From Bacteroidales bacterium (GTDB taxonomy: Bacteria > Bacteroidota > Bacteroidia > Bacteroidales > Bacteroidaceae), in NCBI GenBank assembly GCA_015060885.1, contig SUXO01000004.1, positions 1 through 64,000 on the forward strand: DNA of 64,000 bases, written 5' to 3'. The notes beneath the pieces were generated by a model, which was not told the origin of the DNA, did not search any database, and was given only the letters and a program-made list of their open reading frames with translations. Shown one piece after another: positions 16,839-25,312 of this stretch. The position numbers were made by a program, and so were the translations under genes. The first letter of the stretch is position 1. Every line of letters starts with the position of its first letter.

Positions 16839-17675
16839 TTAGATTATGTTTCGGACTTTTAGTTCACGTTCCATCTGTTGCTGGTAGTCGCGTGCTTTCT
16901 CTGCGGCAACGGCTGCGAAGTTCTCGCTGCTGTCGGCAAATATTATGGCACGGCTGGCGTTTACAAGGAGGCCGCAGTCGCTGTTCATACCGTACTTGCA
17001 CACCTCTTCGAGCGAACCGCCCTGTGCTCCCACGCCGGGAACCAGCAGGAAGTGTTCGGGTACAATGCGGCGTACATTCTCGAACGATTTGCCCTGTGTG
17101 GCACCCACAACATACATCATATTCTCCTTGCTTCCCCATTCGCGCGAAGTGGCAAGCACCTTTTCGAAGAGCATTGTGCCCTCTTCGTCTTTGGTGAGCT
17201 GGAAGTTGTGTGAACCGGGGTTCGATGTAAGGGCAAGCAGTATAACCCAGGTGTCTTCATAGGCGAGGAAGGGTTTTACGCTGTCTTCGCCCATATAAGG
17301 TGCCACTGTGAGTGAGTCGACCTTCATCTCCTCGAAGAACGAGCGGGCGTAGAGTGCCGATGTGTTGCCTATGTCGCCGCGCTTGGCATCGGCGATGATG
17401 AATATTTCGGGGTATTTCTCCTTTATATATTTTACGGTCTTTTCAAAACTTATCCACCCCTTCACGCCGAACGCCTCGTAGAACGCGAGGTTAGGCTTAT
17501 AGGCAACAGTGTAGGGGGCTGTTGCATCTATTATGGCTTTGTTGAACTCGAATATTGCATCGTCGCTATCTTTGAGGCAGGCTGGGAGCTTCTTTATGTC
17601 GCTGTCGAGTCCCACACACAGGAAAGAGCGTTTCTCTTTAATCTGTTTTACAAGTTCTTGTCTGTTCATGGTCAT
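16839..17675 (-). CDS. pyrF: Orotidine 5'-phosphate decarboxylase
   Basis: A 278-residue enzyme of the last step to UMP. It is the type 2 (longer) OMP decarboxylase: it starts [26 protein letters not shown] and has the catalytic [19 protein letters not shown] motif with the Lys/Asp active residues. [14 protein letters not shown] forms the phosphate-binding loop. The start at 17675 lies 6 bases after prfA; an inner ATG two codons later is also possible. It is the last gene of purM-prfA-pyrF. Together with pyrB and pyrI near 32 kb it covers two steps of the pathway. Confidence 0.95.
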   Translation of the reverse strand: MTMNRQELVKQIKEKRSFLCVGLDSDIKKLPACLKDSDDAIFEFNKAIIDATAPYTVAYKPNLAFYEAFGVKGWISFEKTVKYIKEKYPEIFIIADAKRGDIGNTSALYARSFFEEMKVDSLTVAPYMGEDSVKPFLAYEDTWVILLALTSNPGSHNFQLTKDEEGTMLFEKVLATSREWGSKENMMYVVGATQGKSFENVRRIVPEHFLLVPGVGAQGGSLEEVCKYGMNSDCGLLVNASRAIIFADSSENFAAVAAEKARDYQQQMERELKVRNII

Positions 17676-17681
17676 ATGTTT

Positions 17682-18794
17682 TTATAGTTCGTTTTCTTTC
17701 ATACGTTCGGTGTTCTCGGCCACAATGAGGTGGTCTATGCAGTCCTGTATATCACCGTTTACGAATGCCGCAAGGTTGTATATGGTGTAGTTTATGCGGT
17801 GGTCGGTGATGCGCCCCTGCGGGTAGTTGTATGTGCGTATCTTGGCCGAGCGGTCACCTGTCGACACCATTGTCTTGCGCTTGTTTGCAATGTCATCGGC
17901 ATAACGCTGGTGTTCGCGGTCGTATATAAGGGTGCGCAAGCGGGCGAGGGCACGCTCCTTGTTCTTGGGTTGGTCGCGGGTTTCGGTACACTCGATGAGT
18001 ATCTCCTCCACCTGTCCGGTTTCGGGGTTGAGCCAAGGGTAGCGGAGTCGCACTCCCGATTCCACCTTGTTTACGTTCTGTCCACCTGCGCCGCTCGAAC
18101 GGAAGGTATCCCATTTGATTGCGCTCTCGGTTATCTCCACGTCGAAGGCTTCGGCTTCGGGCAGCACCGCCACCGATGCTGCCGATGTGTGTACGCGGCC
18201 TTGTGTCTCGGTTGCAGGAACACGCTGTACGCGATGCACGCCCGACTCGTATTTGAGCGTGCCGTACACCTTATCACCAGTTACGGTACATATAATCTCC
18301 TTGTAGCCGCCCGATGTTCCCTCGCTGCAACTCGATACTTCGAGCCTCCATCCCTTGCTCTCGCAATATTTGCTGTACATACGGAAGAGGTCGCCTGCAA
18401 AAATGGCAGCCTCGTCGCCGCCGGTACCGCCGCGTATTTCCAGAATTGCATTCTTGTCGTCCTGCGGGTCGGCGGGGATAAGCAGCAGTTTTATCTCTTC
18501 CTCCACGGCGGGAATCTCCTTCTCGCAGTGGTCGAGTTCCTCGCGCGCCATTTCGCGAAGTTCGGCATCGCTCTCATTCATAAGCAGGTCCTTAGCCTCG
18601 CGCTGCGAGGTGAGGAGCTGTATGTATCGTTTGCGTGCTGCGAGTATCTCTTCGAGCTCGCGGTATTCTTTGTTGAGCCTCACATAACGCTTCATGTCGG
18701 CCACCACGGCGGGGTCGGTTATAAGCGTTGCAACTTCCTGGAAGCGTGCTTCCATATCGTTGAGCTTGCTCAATAGTGAATTTTCGTTCTCCAT
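17682..18794 (-). CDS. prfA: Peptide chain release factor 1
   Basis: A 370-residue class 1 release factor that reads UAA and UAG. The PAT codon-reading tripeptide is at 193-195 in RVPATETQGR, distinguishing it from RF2 (SPF). The GGQ motif that triggers peptide release is at 237-239. N-terminal helices (about 1-105) and the EIRGGTGGDEAAIFA segment are typical. It lies three bases after purM and six before pyrF, a tight mixed-function operon. Confidence 0.97.
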   Translation of the reverse strand: MENENSLLSKLNDMEARFQEVATLITDPAVVADMKRYVRLNKEYRELEEILAARKRYIQLLTSQREAKDLLMNESDAELREMAREELDHCEKEIPAVEEEIKLLLIPADPQDDKNAILEIRGGTGGDEAAIFAGDLFRMYSKYCESKGWRLEVSSCSEGTSGGYKEIICTVTGDKVYGTLKYESGVHRVQRVPATETQGRVHTSAASVAVLPEAEAFDVEITESAIKWDTFRSSGAGGQNVNKVESGVRLRYPWLNPETGQVEEILIECTETRDQPKNKERALARLRTLIYDREHQRYADDIANKRKTMVSTGDRSAKIRTYNYPQGRITDHRINYTIYNLAAFVNGDIQDCIDHLIVAENTERMKENEL

Positions 18795-18797
18795 CTA

Positions 18798-19964
18798 TCA
18801 ATATTTGAATGTGCCGTAGGGGCTTTTAATTATAAGTTCGTTCTTTTCGGCATCCTCTACGCGGCCAATCACCTGTGCGTCGACACCGAAGCTCTTGCTT
18901 ATCGCTATCACTTCGTCGGCATATTCGGGTTTTACATATACCTCCAAACGGTGCCCCATATTGAACACCTTGTACATTTCGGCCCAGTCGGTACCGCTCT
19001 GCTCCTTTATGGTCTTGAAGAGCGGTGGAATGGGGAAGAGGTTGTCTTTAATGACGCGCTTGTTCTCCACAAAGTGCATTACTTTTGTCTGTGCACCGCC
19101 CGAACAGTGTACCATGCCGTGAATTTGAGGACGGAGCGCATCGAGCATCTTCTTTACAATGGGGGCGTAGGTGCGGGTGGGGGAGAGCACAAGCTTGCCG
19201 GCATCAATGGGTGAACCCTCTACCTCGTCGGTGAGTGCGAGCTTGCCCGAATATATGAGTTCGGCGGGAACCCCTTTATCGTAGCTTTCGGGGTATTTTT
19301 CGGCAAGATACTTGGCAAAAACGTCGTGACGGGCCGATGTGAGTCCGTTGCTGCCCATTCCGCCGTTATATCCCTTCTCGTAGGTGGCTTGCCCGTACGA
19401 TGCCATACCCACAATCACATCGCCGCCGGCAATGTTGGCGTTGTCTATCACATCGCTGCGCTTCATACGGCAGGTTACGGTACTGTCCACTATTATGGTG
19501 CGCACAAGGTCGCCCACATCGGCAGTTTCACCGCCTGTGGCATACACGCCCACGCCCATTTCGCGCAACTCGGCAAGCAGTTCGTCGGTGCCGTTGATGA
19601 TTGCCGATATCACTTCACCGGGAATGAGCAGTTTGTTGCGGCCGATGGTCGATGATACAAGGATGTTGTCGGTGGCTCCCACGCACAACAGGTCGTCTAT
19701 GTTCATAATGAGAGCATCCTGGGCAATGCCTTTCCACACCGATGTATCGCCGGTCTCTTTCCAGTAGAGGTAGGCGAGTGACGATTTTGTGCCCGCGCCG
19801 TCGGCGTGCATAATGTTGCAGTATTCGGGGTCGCCGCCCAGTATGTCGGGGATTATCTTGCAGAATGCTTTGGGGTAAAGCCCTTTGTCGATGTTCTTAA
19901 TTGCGTTGTGGACATCCTCTTTCGATGCCGACACGCCACGCATCATATAACGTTGGTCGCTCAT
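18798..19964 (-). CDS. purM: Phosphoribosylformylglycinamidine cyclo-ligase family protein
   Basis: A 388-residue AIR synthase-like enzyme that would close the imidazole ring in purine synthesis using ATP. Seen: HADGAGTKSSLAYLYW (ATP and phosphate loop), DALIMNIDDLLCVGA, VYATGGETADVGDLVRT, and the C-terminal RLEVYVKPEYADEVIAISKSFG. The ATG at 19964 (MSDQRYMMRG) is chosen because the longer frame to 20033 runs through the promoter. It is the first gene of purM-prfA-pyrF. Some Bacteroidetes carry two PurM-like paralogues, so the exact activity is likely but not certain. Confidence 0.88.
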   Translation of the reverse strand: MSDQRYMMRGVSASKEDVHNAIKNIDKGLYPKAFCKIIPDILGGDPEYCNIMHADGAGTKSSLAYLYWKETGDTSVWKGIAQDALIMNIDDLLCVGATDNILVSSTIGRNKLLIPGEVISAIINGTDELLAELREMGVGVYATGGETADVGDLVRTIIVDSTVTCRMKRSDVIDNANIAGGDVIVGMASYGQATYEKGYNGGMGSNGLTSARHDVFAKYLAEKYPESYDKGVPAELIYSGKLALTDEVEGSPIDAGKLVLSPTRTYAPIVKKMLDALRPQIHGMVHCSGGAQTKVMHFVENKRVIKDNLFPIPPLFKTIKEQSGTDWAEMYKVFNMGHRLEVYVKPEYADEVIAISKSFGVDAQVIGRVEDAEKNELIIKSPYGTFKY

Positions 19965-20002
19965 TTTGTATGTGTTATTTATATAATTATCTATTTTAAC
20001 TG

Positions 20003-20034
20003 CGAAGATAATATAAACCGAGCGAATGGGCAAA
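20003..20034 (-). promoter_or_regulatory. Promoter of purM-prfA-pyrF
   Basis: On the minus strand: TTTG (20031-20034), 20 bases, TATCTTCG (20003-20010). The -33 box is perfect and the -7 box has one mismatch. The expected start is about 30 bases before the ATG at 19964. This supports the choice of start codon. Confidence 0.65.
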
Positions 20035-20104
20035 ATTTATCTGCACTTTTCGCTCGGTAACGTGTAAGTTTTTTTAACATTTGCCACGCAAACGGTTTTA
20101 GAAG

Positions 20105-20127
20105 CTGTTTAAATTTCTTTTGAAAAA
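20105..20127 (+). repeat. Short intergenic repeat shared with 10565-10588
   Basis: CTGTTTAAATTTCTTTTG followed by A residues. It nearly matches the minus strand of 10565-10588. It lies just downstream of the glutaredoxin-like gene, between it and the purM promoter region. Confidence 0.5.
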
Positions 20128-20161
20128 TGAAATCTTGCAGCAAAAGACTCCTGGCTGCATT

Positions 20162-20425
20162 TCAATCTTCAAGTGTGGCATCGAGAATCTCTTTCACTTG
20201 CTGCTTGCTCACTGCTCCTTCGTGGACTTTCTTTTCGTCGATGTAGAAGGTGGGTACCAGAAAGTAGTCGAACATAGCGGCGTAATCCACTTCGAGAGTC
20301 TCTTCCACGAGCTGCGGCTCAATGAGGCGGTAGAGGTCGTTCTCCTCCTTTAATTCGTCAATAAATTTGAACGCTTTTTCACAATAAGGGCATTTCTGTT
20401 GGTAGAAAATTTGTAATTTTTTCAT
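20162..20425 (-). CDS. Glutaredoxin-like thiol-redox protein
   Basis: An 87-residue protein with a thioredoxin-type fold. The start MKKLQIFYQQKCPYCEKAF places the redox-active CPYC close to the N-terminus, as in glutaredoxins. A cis-proline region follows (YFLVPTFYIDEKKV), and then a C-terminal helix. It would reduce disulfides or mixed disulfides in the cytoplasm. It is a single gene, not in an operon, with convergent or divergent neighbours. No special partner can be inferred. Confidence 0.88.
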   Translation of the reverse strand: MKKLQIFYQQKCPYCEKAFKFIDELKEENDLYRLIEPQLVEETLEVDYAAMFDYFLVPTFYIDEKKVHEGAVSKQQVKEILDATLED

Positions 20426-20872
20426 AATTCGGTTGTTATAAGTTATTGGTTTATCTCATACTCTAAACAATCGTGCAGTCTGTTTTATGCTGTTGAGCAA
20501 TTGTTTTGTAACTATTTTTAACCACAGTTTGTATCTGTTTTCTGCGGGCGTTGAAAAGTGCCTTGCTTATGCAAATATAGTATCATTTATCTTAAAATAT
20601 TTAAGTAACTCTGTTTTTCTCTTTGAGTTTCGCTCGTTTTTTACTATCTTTGCGATAAATCGCGAAAATACCCTGCACTCGCTGTGAAAAATATAGAAGC
20701 AAGCTTCGTAATTTCTCGCTCGTTTGTCGGTATCTTTGCAATAAATCGCGAAAATACCCGTATGGGAATCGCGGTATCAGTGTGAGGCGCATTGTGTGCC
20801 TTGCATAAAGTTTGCGGCCCGGCCGCATTGTTTTAGGGATATTTTAATACTAACTTTTAAACTTTATTTTTT
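20426..20872. other. Long leader/intergenic region before the POT transporter, with promoter-like repeats
   Basis: No gene is seen. The stretch 20631-20760 holds two copies of a repeat (see the separate entry). A short GC palindrome (GCGGCCCGGCCGC, around 20812-20825) lies in the presumed 130-base leader of the transporter gene. Confidence 0.5.
20631..20760 (+). repeat. Tandem promoter-bearing repeat upstream of the POT transporter
   Basis: One full copy and one partial copy of a roughly 85-90 base unit. Each begins near TTTCGCTCG/TTTCTCGCTCG, has a -7-like TATCTTTG (20645-20652 and 20731-20738), and continues into TAAATCGCGAAAATACCC. Related copies lie upstream of glyA at 27369-27630. The downstream box at 20731 is the best candidate for the transporter promoter. 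Confidence 0.75.
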
Positions 20873-22390
20873 ATGTTCGAAGGACAACCAAAAGGCTTGT
20901 ATGCCTTGGCTTTGGCCAATACCGGTGAGCGTTTCGGCTACTACACCATGTTGGCTGTATTTGTGATGTTCCTGCAAGCGAACTTTGGATTTTCCGGTGC
21001 TCTTGCAGGTTCAATTTATTCGGCCTTCCTGGGCTTTGTGTATTTTATGCCTCTGTTCGGTGGTATGGCTGCCGACAAGTTCGGCTATGGCAAGATGGTG
21101 ACAATCGGTATCACCATTATGTTCCTGGGTTATGTGGTACTCGCATTGCCTCTCGGAGCCAATGAGGTGGCTGTCACTGCTATGGTAATGGCGTTGGTGC
21201 TCATCTCGCTCGGTACCGGCCTGTTCAAAGGTAACTTGCAGGTGATGGTGGGTAACCTCTACGACGATCCCAAGTATTCGAGCAAGCGCGATGCCGGTTT
21301 CAGCGTCTTCTATATGGCTATCAATGTAGGTGCAATGTTTGCTCCCACTGCTGCCATCGAGATTATGAAGTGGGCACAGGCTTCTTTGGGCGTGAGCGAG
21401 GCCGATTCATATCACTTTGCATTCGGTGTAGCTTGTATTTCGCTCATTGTGTCAATTGCAATCTACTATGCATTCCGCAGCACATTCAGCCACACCGATA
21501 GAGGCAAGGCTGCTGCCGCAGCCGGCGACACTGCCGTGAAGGAGTTGAGCCCTGCCGAAACAAAGGAGCGCATCGTTGCCCTCTGCCTTGTATTTGCTGT
21601 GGTTATCTTCTTCTGGATGGCATTCCACCAGAACGGTTCAACCCTTACATTCTTTGCTCGTGACTACACTGCTACAAGTTCTACCGGTATCGAGAGCATG
21701 GCTTTTGATGTTGTAAACCTCGTGCTTGCCATCTTCCTGGTTTATGGCCTCTTTGGTCTGTTCCAGAGCACAAGCGGCAAGGGCAAGGCTATCTCGGCTG
21801 CCGTTATCGCTGCTGCCGTGGGCGGTCTTATCTACAAGTATACAACACTCCCCGCTGTAACCGAGGTCAGCGCACCCATCTTCCAGCAGTTCAATGCTTG
21901 CTTTGTGGTTGCTCTTACTCCCGTTTCAATAGCCATCTTCGGTGCTCTTGCAAAGAAGGGCAAAGAGCCTTCTGCTCCCATGAAGATTGGTTTGGGTATG
22001 TTGGTTGCCGCAGTGGCTTATTTGTTGCTCACCATCGGTTCCATTGGCTTGCCTTCGCCCGAATATACAGCAGACGGCCAGCCCTTGCATATGGCTAACG
22101 TATCGCCCAACTGGTTGATTTCTACATACCTCATCCTTACTTTTGCCGAGCTTCTTCTGTCGCCCATCGGTATCTCGTTCGTGACAAAGGTTGCTCCTCC
22201 CAAGTATGCCGGTATGATGATGGGTGGATGGTTTGTTGCCACTGCTGTCGGCAACTTCCTTGTTGCAATTCCCGCTCTTATGTGGAATGCTCCCTTGACA
22301 GTTGTATGGGGTGTGCTCATAGGCATCTGTTTGCTTGCTGCACTCTTTATCTTTGTTATCCTCAAACGTCTTGAAAAGGTTTCGAAGTAA
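20873..22390 (+). CDS. POT family proton-coupled oligopeptide transporter
   Basis: A 505-residue inner membrane transporter of the major facilitator superfamily, importing di- and tripeptides with protons. About 12-14 hydrophobic segments are seen. The helix 1 signature reads NTGERFGYY (residues 16-24): the ExxER proton-coupling motif has Asn in place of its first Glu. The helix 4 lysine is present in GTGLFKGN. A helical loop (about 205-245) joins the two halves. FFWMAFHQNGST in the second half is typical. It is a single gene closed by a strong terminator. Confidence 0.93.
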   Translation: MFEGQPKGLYALALANTGERFGYYTMLAVFVMFLQANFGFSGALAGSIYSAFLGFVYFMPLFGGMAADKFGYGKMVTIGITIMFLGYVVLALPLGANEVAVTAMVMALVLISLGTGLFKGNLQVMVGNLYDDPKYSSKRDAGFSVFYMAINVGAMFAPTAAIEIMKWAQASLGVSEADSYHFAFGVACISLIVSIAIYYAFRSTFSHTDRGKAAAAAGDTAVKELSPAETKERIVALCLVFAVVIFFWMAFHQNGSTLTFFARDYTATSSTGIESMAFDVVNLVLAIFLVYGLFGLFQSTSGKGKAISAAVIAAAVGGLIYKYTTLPAVTEVSAPIFQQFNACFVVALTPVSIAIFGALAKKGKEPSAPMKIGLGMLVAAVAYLLLTIGSIGLPSPEYTADGQPLHMANVSPNWLISTYLILTFAELLLSPIGISFVTKVAPPKYAGMMMGGWFVATAVGNFLVAIPALMWNAPLTVVWGVLIGICLLAALFIFVILKRLEKVSK

Positions 22391-22413
22391 TACATTTCTT
22401 TACTATATCATCG

Positions 22414-22445
22414 ACGGGATTGCCAAATGGCAATCCCGTTTTTTT
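22414..22445 (+). terminator. Intrinsic terminator of the POT transporter gene
   Basis: A perfect 12-base stem (22414-22425 with 22428-22439) with a two-base loop, followed by seven T residues. Confidence 0.92.
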
Positions 22446-22544
22446 GTATCGCTATTCGGGCGGGACCGATGTGTCTGCACTCAGTAGCAAATTCAAGGGG
22501 GCTTGCTCGAATATTCTCGGTGTTATTCTCGGCTATTTTCTTAT

Positions 22545-22618
22545 GTAGGGGCGTCACCGGCGTGTGCGCCCTGTTGTTGTGTGCTGCTTTTTGGGCAGAC
22601 ACATCGGTCTGCCCCTAC
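22545..22618. repeat. REP-like composite palindrome
   Basis: Outer 8-base arms GTAGGGGC (22545-22552) and GCCCCTAC (22611-22618) enclose two inner hairpins. One is GGGCG...CGCCC (22549-22553 / 22567-22571), with CACCGG in its loop. The other is GGGCAGA...TCTGCCC (22593-22599 / 22608-22614), with loop CACATCGG. Relatives with other stem sequences occur at 39651-39778. Confidence 0.8.
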
Positions 22619-22639
22619 GGCAGAATCGTGAACCTTCTG

Positions 22640-22772
22640 TGCCGGGTGTTTTTGTTACTTTTTGAGCGACAAAAAGTAAATAAAGGAGTTCAATGATAGA
22701 AAGAATTACTCACGGGCCGCCGAGGATTTAAAAGTGAGGAATGTTTTATCCTTCAACTTTTGCAGGTGAGCC
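22640..22772 (+). repeat. 133-base dispersed repeat, copy 1
   Basis: It matches 29501-29633 over its full length (same length, roughly 88-90% identical by eye). It contains a perfect 10-base stem TTACTTTTTG/CAAAAAGTAA with loop AGCGA (22655-22679) and ends in TTGCAGGTGAGCC. No reading frame is conserved between the copies. Confidence 0.85.
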
Positions 22773-22789
22773 TGTGTCTGCCTTCCCGG

Positions 22790-22830
22790 CAGGGTGGACA
22801 AAAAGTAGGGCAGGGTGGACAAAAAGTAGG
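22790..22830 (+). repeat. 21-base tandem repeat
   Basis: CAGGGTGGACAAAAAGTAGG occurs twice with a period of 21 bases, directly after the 133-base repeat. It is seen only here in the window. Confidence 0.85.
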
Positions 22831-22989
22831 ATAAAACCTTTGTAATTGTTTGATATTTATGTCTTTGCAAAGATTATCATTGATATGCTAAAAATACGTT
22901 GTTTACGGGTCGGCTATTTCTCCCGAAAAGAAATTCAAGCAACTTATAAACAAACATCTTGGTGCGAAAACATAAATAATATATAAAGA

Positions 22990-23021
22990 ATTGCTTGGTT
23001 TGGGTTTTTTCTGTAAATTTG
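22990..23021 (+). promoter_or_regulatory. Promoter of the S37-like peptidase gene
   Basis: ATTG (22990-22993), 20 bases, TAAATTTG (23014-23021). The -7 box is perfect and the -33 box has one mismatch. The leader would be about 60 bases. Confidence 0.65.
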
Positions 23022-23087
23022 CCTTAAATTAGCAAAGGTGTGCACGGTGCACCCGCAAAAAAAGCACGAACTTAAACAATATAAATT

Positions 23088-24389
23088 ATGTACAAAAAAC
23101 TATTATTTCTTGTTTCGCTGTTTGCCGTAGCAATTATAGCAAACGCACAAAGCGACAATATTGAAGCGATGCTCAAAAAGATTGAAGCCGTGAGCGGCGT
23201 GGAAAAGCTGGAAAAAGCCGACACCACACGCAGTTACTACCTTATGAAATTCCGTCAGCAGCTTGTGCCGGGCGATGAGTCGAAAGGCACATTCGAGCAG
23301 CGCGTAATGCTGGGCCACCGCGGTTACGACCGTCCCGTTGTTGTGGTAACCGAAGGTTATGGTGCCGATTACGCCTTCAACAACCCCCGATATATGGAGG
23401 AACTGACCTCAATTCTCGATGCAAATATCATTTTCGTGGAGTATCGTTATTTTTCGGGTTCCACACCCCAGCCCTGCAATTGGGAGTATCTCACAGTTGC
23501 CAATTCAATGACCGACTATCACAACATAATCACAGCCTTCAAGAAATTCTACACAAAGAAGTGGGCGACAACAGGTATCAGCAAGGGCGGTTCCACATCA
23601 ATGTTCTTCCGCGCCTACTATCCCGACGATGTCGATGTAACCGTTCCCTATGTGGGACCGTTGAGCTGTGCGGTGGAGGATGGCCGTCACGAATCGTTCT
23701 TGGAGCGTGTGTCAACCAAAGAGAAACGCGATGCAGTGAGAAACTACCAATACCTGCTGTTTGAGCGCAAGGAGCAGCTTATGCCCCTCTTCGATGCATA
23801 TTGCGCCGAGCAGGGCTACACATTCCGCGCTCCCTCATCCGAAATATATGACCTTTGCGTGCTTGAATACCAGTTTTCGTTCTGGCAGTGGGGTGCACCC
23901 ATCGACAATATCCCCACAAGCGAGGCAAGTGATGACGAGGTGTTCGCATATTTTGTAAAGATGTGCAGCCCCGACTACTTCTCGGCCACCACAAAGATAG
24001 GTTCATTCTTTGTGCAGGCAGTCAAGGACTTCGGTTATTATGGCTACAACGCCGATCCCTTTGTGAAGTACATCAACCCAGCCGACATTGAAGGCTATTT
24101 GAAGAAAGTGATGCTCCCCGCCGAGTTTGCCGATGTTGTGTTCGACGACACCAACCACCGCAAGGTTACCGACTTCTACACCGAGAACGACCCCGAAGCC
24201 ATCTTCATTTATGGCGAGTGGGACCCCTGGACAGCAAGCGGCGTAACCTGGTTGAGCGAGCGTGGCAAGGAGAACGTAAACGTCTTCATAGTTCCCGACG
24301 GCAGCCACTCGGCACGCATAGCCAACCTGCCCCCCGCACAGCGCGAGAAGGTGCTTGAACTGCTCGACAAATGGATGGATTTCCGTTAA
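23088..24389 (+). CDS. Secreted serine peptidase, S37 (PS-10) / tripeptidyl aminopeptidase type
   Basis: A 433-residue exported alpha/beta-hydrolase peptidase. A signal peptide ends at IANAQ (about residue 21). The nucleophile is S165 in GISKGGST, a GxSKGG form typical of the S28/S37 group. The aspartate is probably D379 in GEWDPWT and the histidine H407 in PDGSHSARI, so the triad looks complete. It would release short peptides from proteins in the periplasm or outside the cell. The upstream neighbour is a POT peptide importer, a plausible functional pair though not one transcript. An ABC ATPase gene follows after nine bases. Confidence 0.8.
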   Translation: MYKKLLFLVSLFAVAIIANAQSDNIEAMLKKIEAVSGVEKLEKADTTRSYYLMKFRQQLVPGDESKGTFEQRVMLGHRGYDRPVVVVTEGYGADYAFNNPRYMEELTSILDANIIFVEYRYFSGSTPQPCNWEYLTVANSMTDYHNIITAFKKFYTKKWATTGISKGGSTSMFFRAYYPDDVDVTVPYVGPLSCAVEDGRHESFLERVSTKEKRDAVRNYQYLLFERKEQLMPLFDAYCAEQGYTFRAPSSEIYDLCVLEYQFSFWQWGAPIDNIPTSEASDDEVFAYFVKMCSPDYFSATTKIGSFFVQAVKDFGYYGYNADPFVKYINPADIEGYLKKVMLPAEFADVVFDDTNHRKVTDFYTENDPEAIFIYGEWDPWTASGVTWLSERGKENVNVFIVPDGSHSARIANLPPAQREKVLELLDKWMDFR

Positions 24390-24398
24390 TGCGAAACA

Positions 24399-25178
24399 AT
24401 GCACGGTGACGCAATAGAAATAGAAGGACTTGCAATAGGTTACGGCGGCAAAAAGGCCGCCGTAACCGTTGCTGGCTCCATAAACGCAACCCTGCGACGT
24501 GGCGAGGTCGTTGCGCTTGTGGGGCGCAACGGTGCCGGTAAATCTACACTGCTGCGCACGCTTGCCGGCTACCGGCAACCATTGGCAGGTAGCTTGCGTT
24601 ATGCCGGCCTGCAAGGTGGCGAGGCAACACCTGCAAGCCTGTCGAAGCTGCTTTCGGTGGTGCTCACCGACACTGCCGTTGCCCTTAACCTCACGGTGCG
24701 CGAGCTTGTGGCGATAGGCCGCACACCCTATACCAATTTCATAGGTCATCTGCGTGCTTGCGACAAAGAGATTGTGGAGCGTGCAATGGCGGCAATTGGT
24801 ATTCTTCCCCTTGCCGACCGACGGGTGGGCACATTGAGCGACGGCGAGCGGCAGAAATGTATGATAGCGAAAGCTCTTGCCCAGGAAACCCCGATAGTGA
24901 TGCTCGACGAACCCACCGCCTTCCTCGATTTTCCCAGCAAGGTGGCTCTGTTCCGCCTACTCAAAAAACTTACTGTGGAGATGAACAAGGCTGTTCTTGT
25001 GTCGTCGCACGATGTAGAACTTGTACTGCGCTTGTGCGACAGGCTTTGGCTCCTCGATGGCGGTACCTTGCATTGCGGTACCGCAGCCGAATTGTCGGCT
25101 AACGGGGCATTGCACTCTTTCATCGATGGCGATGGTATAAGATACGATGCACAGAACCACAGTGTCGTTATCTCTTGA
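24399..25178 (+). CDS. ABC transporter ATP-binding protein, iron-siderophore/cobalamin type
   Basis: A 259-residue ATPase of the FecE/BtuD group. Walker A GRNGAGKST (about 41-49), signature LSDGERQK, Walker B PIVMLDEPTAFLDF and the switch histidine in SSHDVELVL are all intact. The segment NLTVRELVAIGRTPYTNFIG is typical of siderophore or B12 importers. No permease or binding protein gene is in the window, so its partners must be encoded elsewhere. It starts nine bases after the peptidase gene and is probably cotranscribed with it. The substrate is not known. Confidence 0.88.
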   Translation: MHGDAIEIEGLAIGYGGKKAAVTVAGSINATLRRGEVVALVGRNGAGKSTLLRTLAGYRQPLAGSLRYAGLQGGEATPASLSKLLSVVLTDTAVALNLTVRELVAIGRTPYTNFIGHLRACDKEIVERAMAAIGILPLADRRVGTLSDGERQKCMIAKALAQETPIVMLDEPTAFLDFPSKVALFRLLKKLTVEMNKAVLVSSHDVELVLRLCDRLWLLDGGTLHCGTAAELSANGALHSFIDGDGIRYDAQNHSVVIS

Positions 25179-25261
25179 CTTTGCAATTCCCGGTTAAGTG
25201 ATTATTTCGCAACCGCGAAAAATAAATTCCGCCAAAGAATGGAATTTCCCCGAAAATATAT

Positions 25262-25269
25262 TAACTTTG
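25262..25269 (+). promoter_or_regulatory. Possible -7 box upstream of the Nif3 gene
   Basis: TAACTTTG matches the TAnnTTTG consensus, 43 bases before the TTG start at 25313. No good -33 box is present. Confidence 0.4.
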
Positions 25270-25312
25270 CCAACGTAAATGCAAGAATACTTGCGCAACA
25301 TTATAATAAGCA

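Larger units (their letters stand above)
22391..23087. repeat. Repeat-filled intergenic region
   Basis: About 700 bases without a credible gene. In order it holds: the transporter terminator; a module matching the window start and 29 kb (22485-22541); a palindromic REP-like element (22545-22618); a 133-base module that recurs at 29501-29633 (22640-22772); a 21-base tandem repeat (22790-22830); and the promoter of the peptidase gene. The 89-codon frame at 22427-22696 is made of these repeats. Confidence 0.75.

Noticed and set aside
22427..22696. 89-codon open frame after the POT gene
   Set aside because: It is made of the terminator and the REP-like and 133-base repeats; it is not conserved in the second copy.
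22790..22830. CRISPR-like repeat
   Set aside because: Only two adjacent units with essentially no spacer, and no cas genes in the window.
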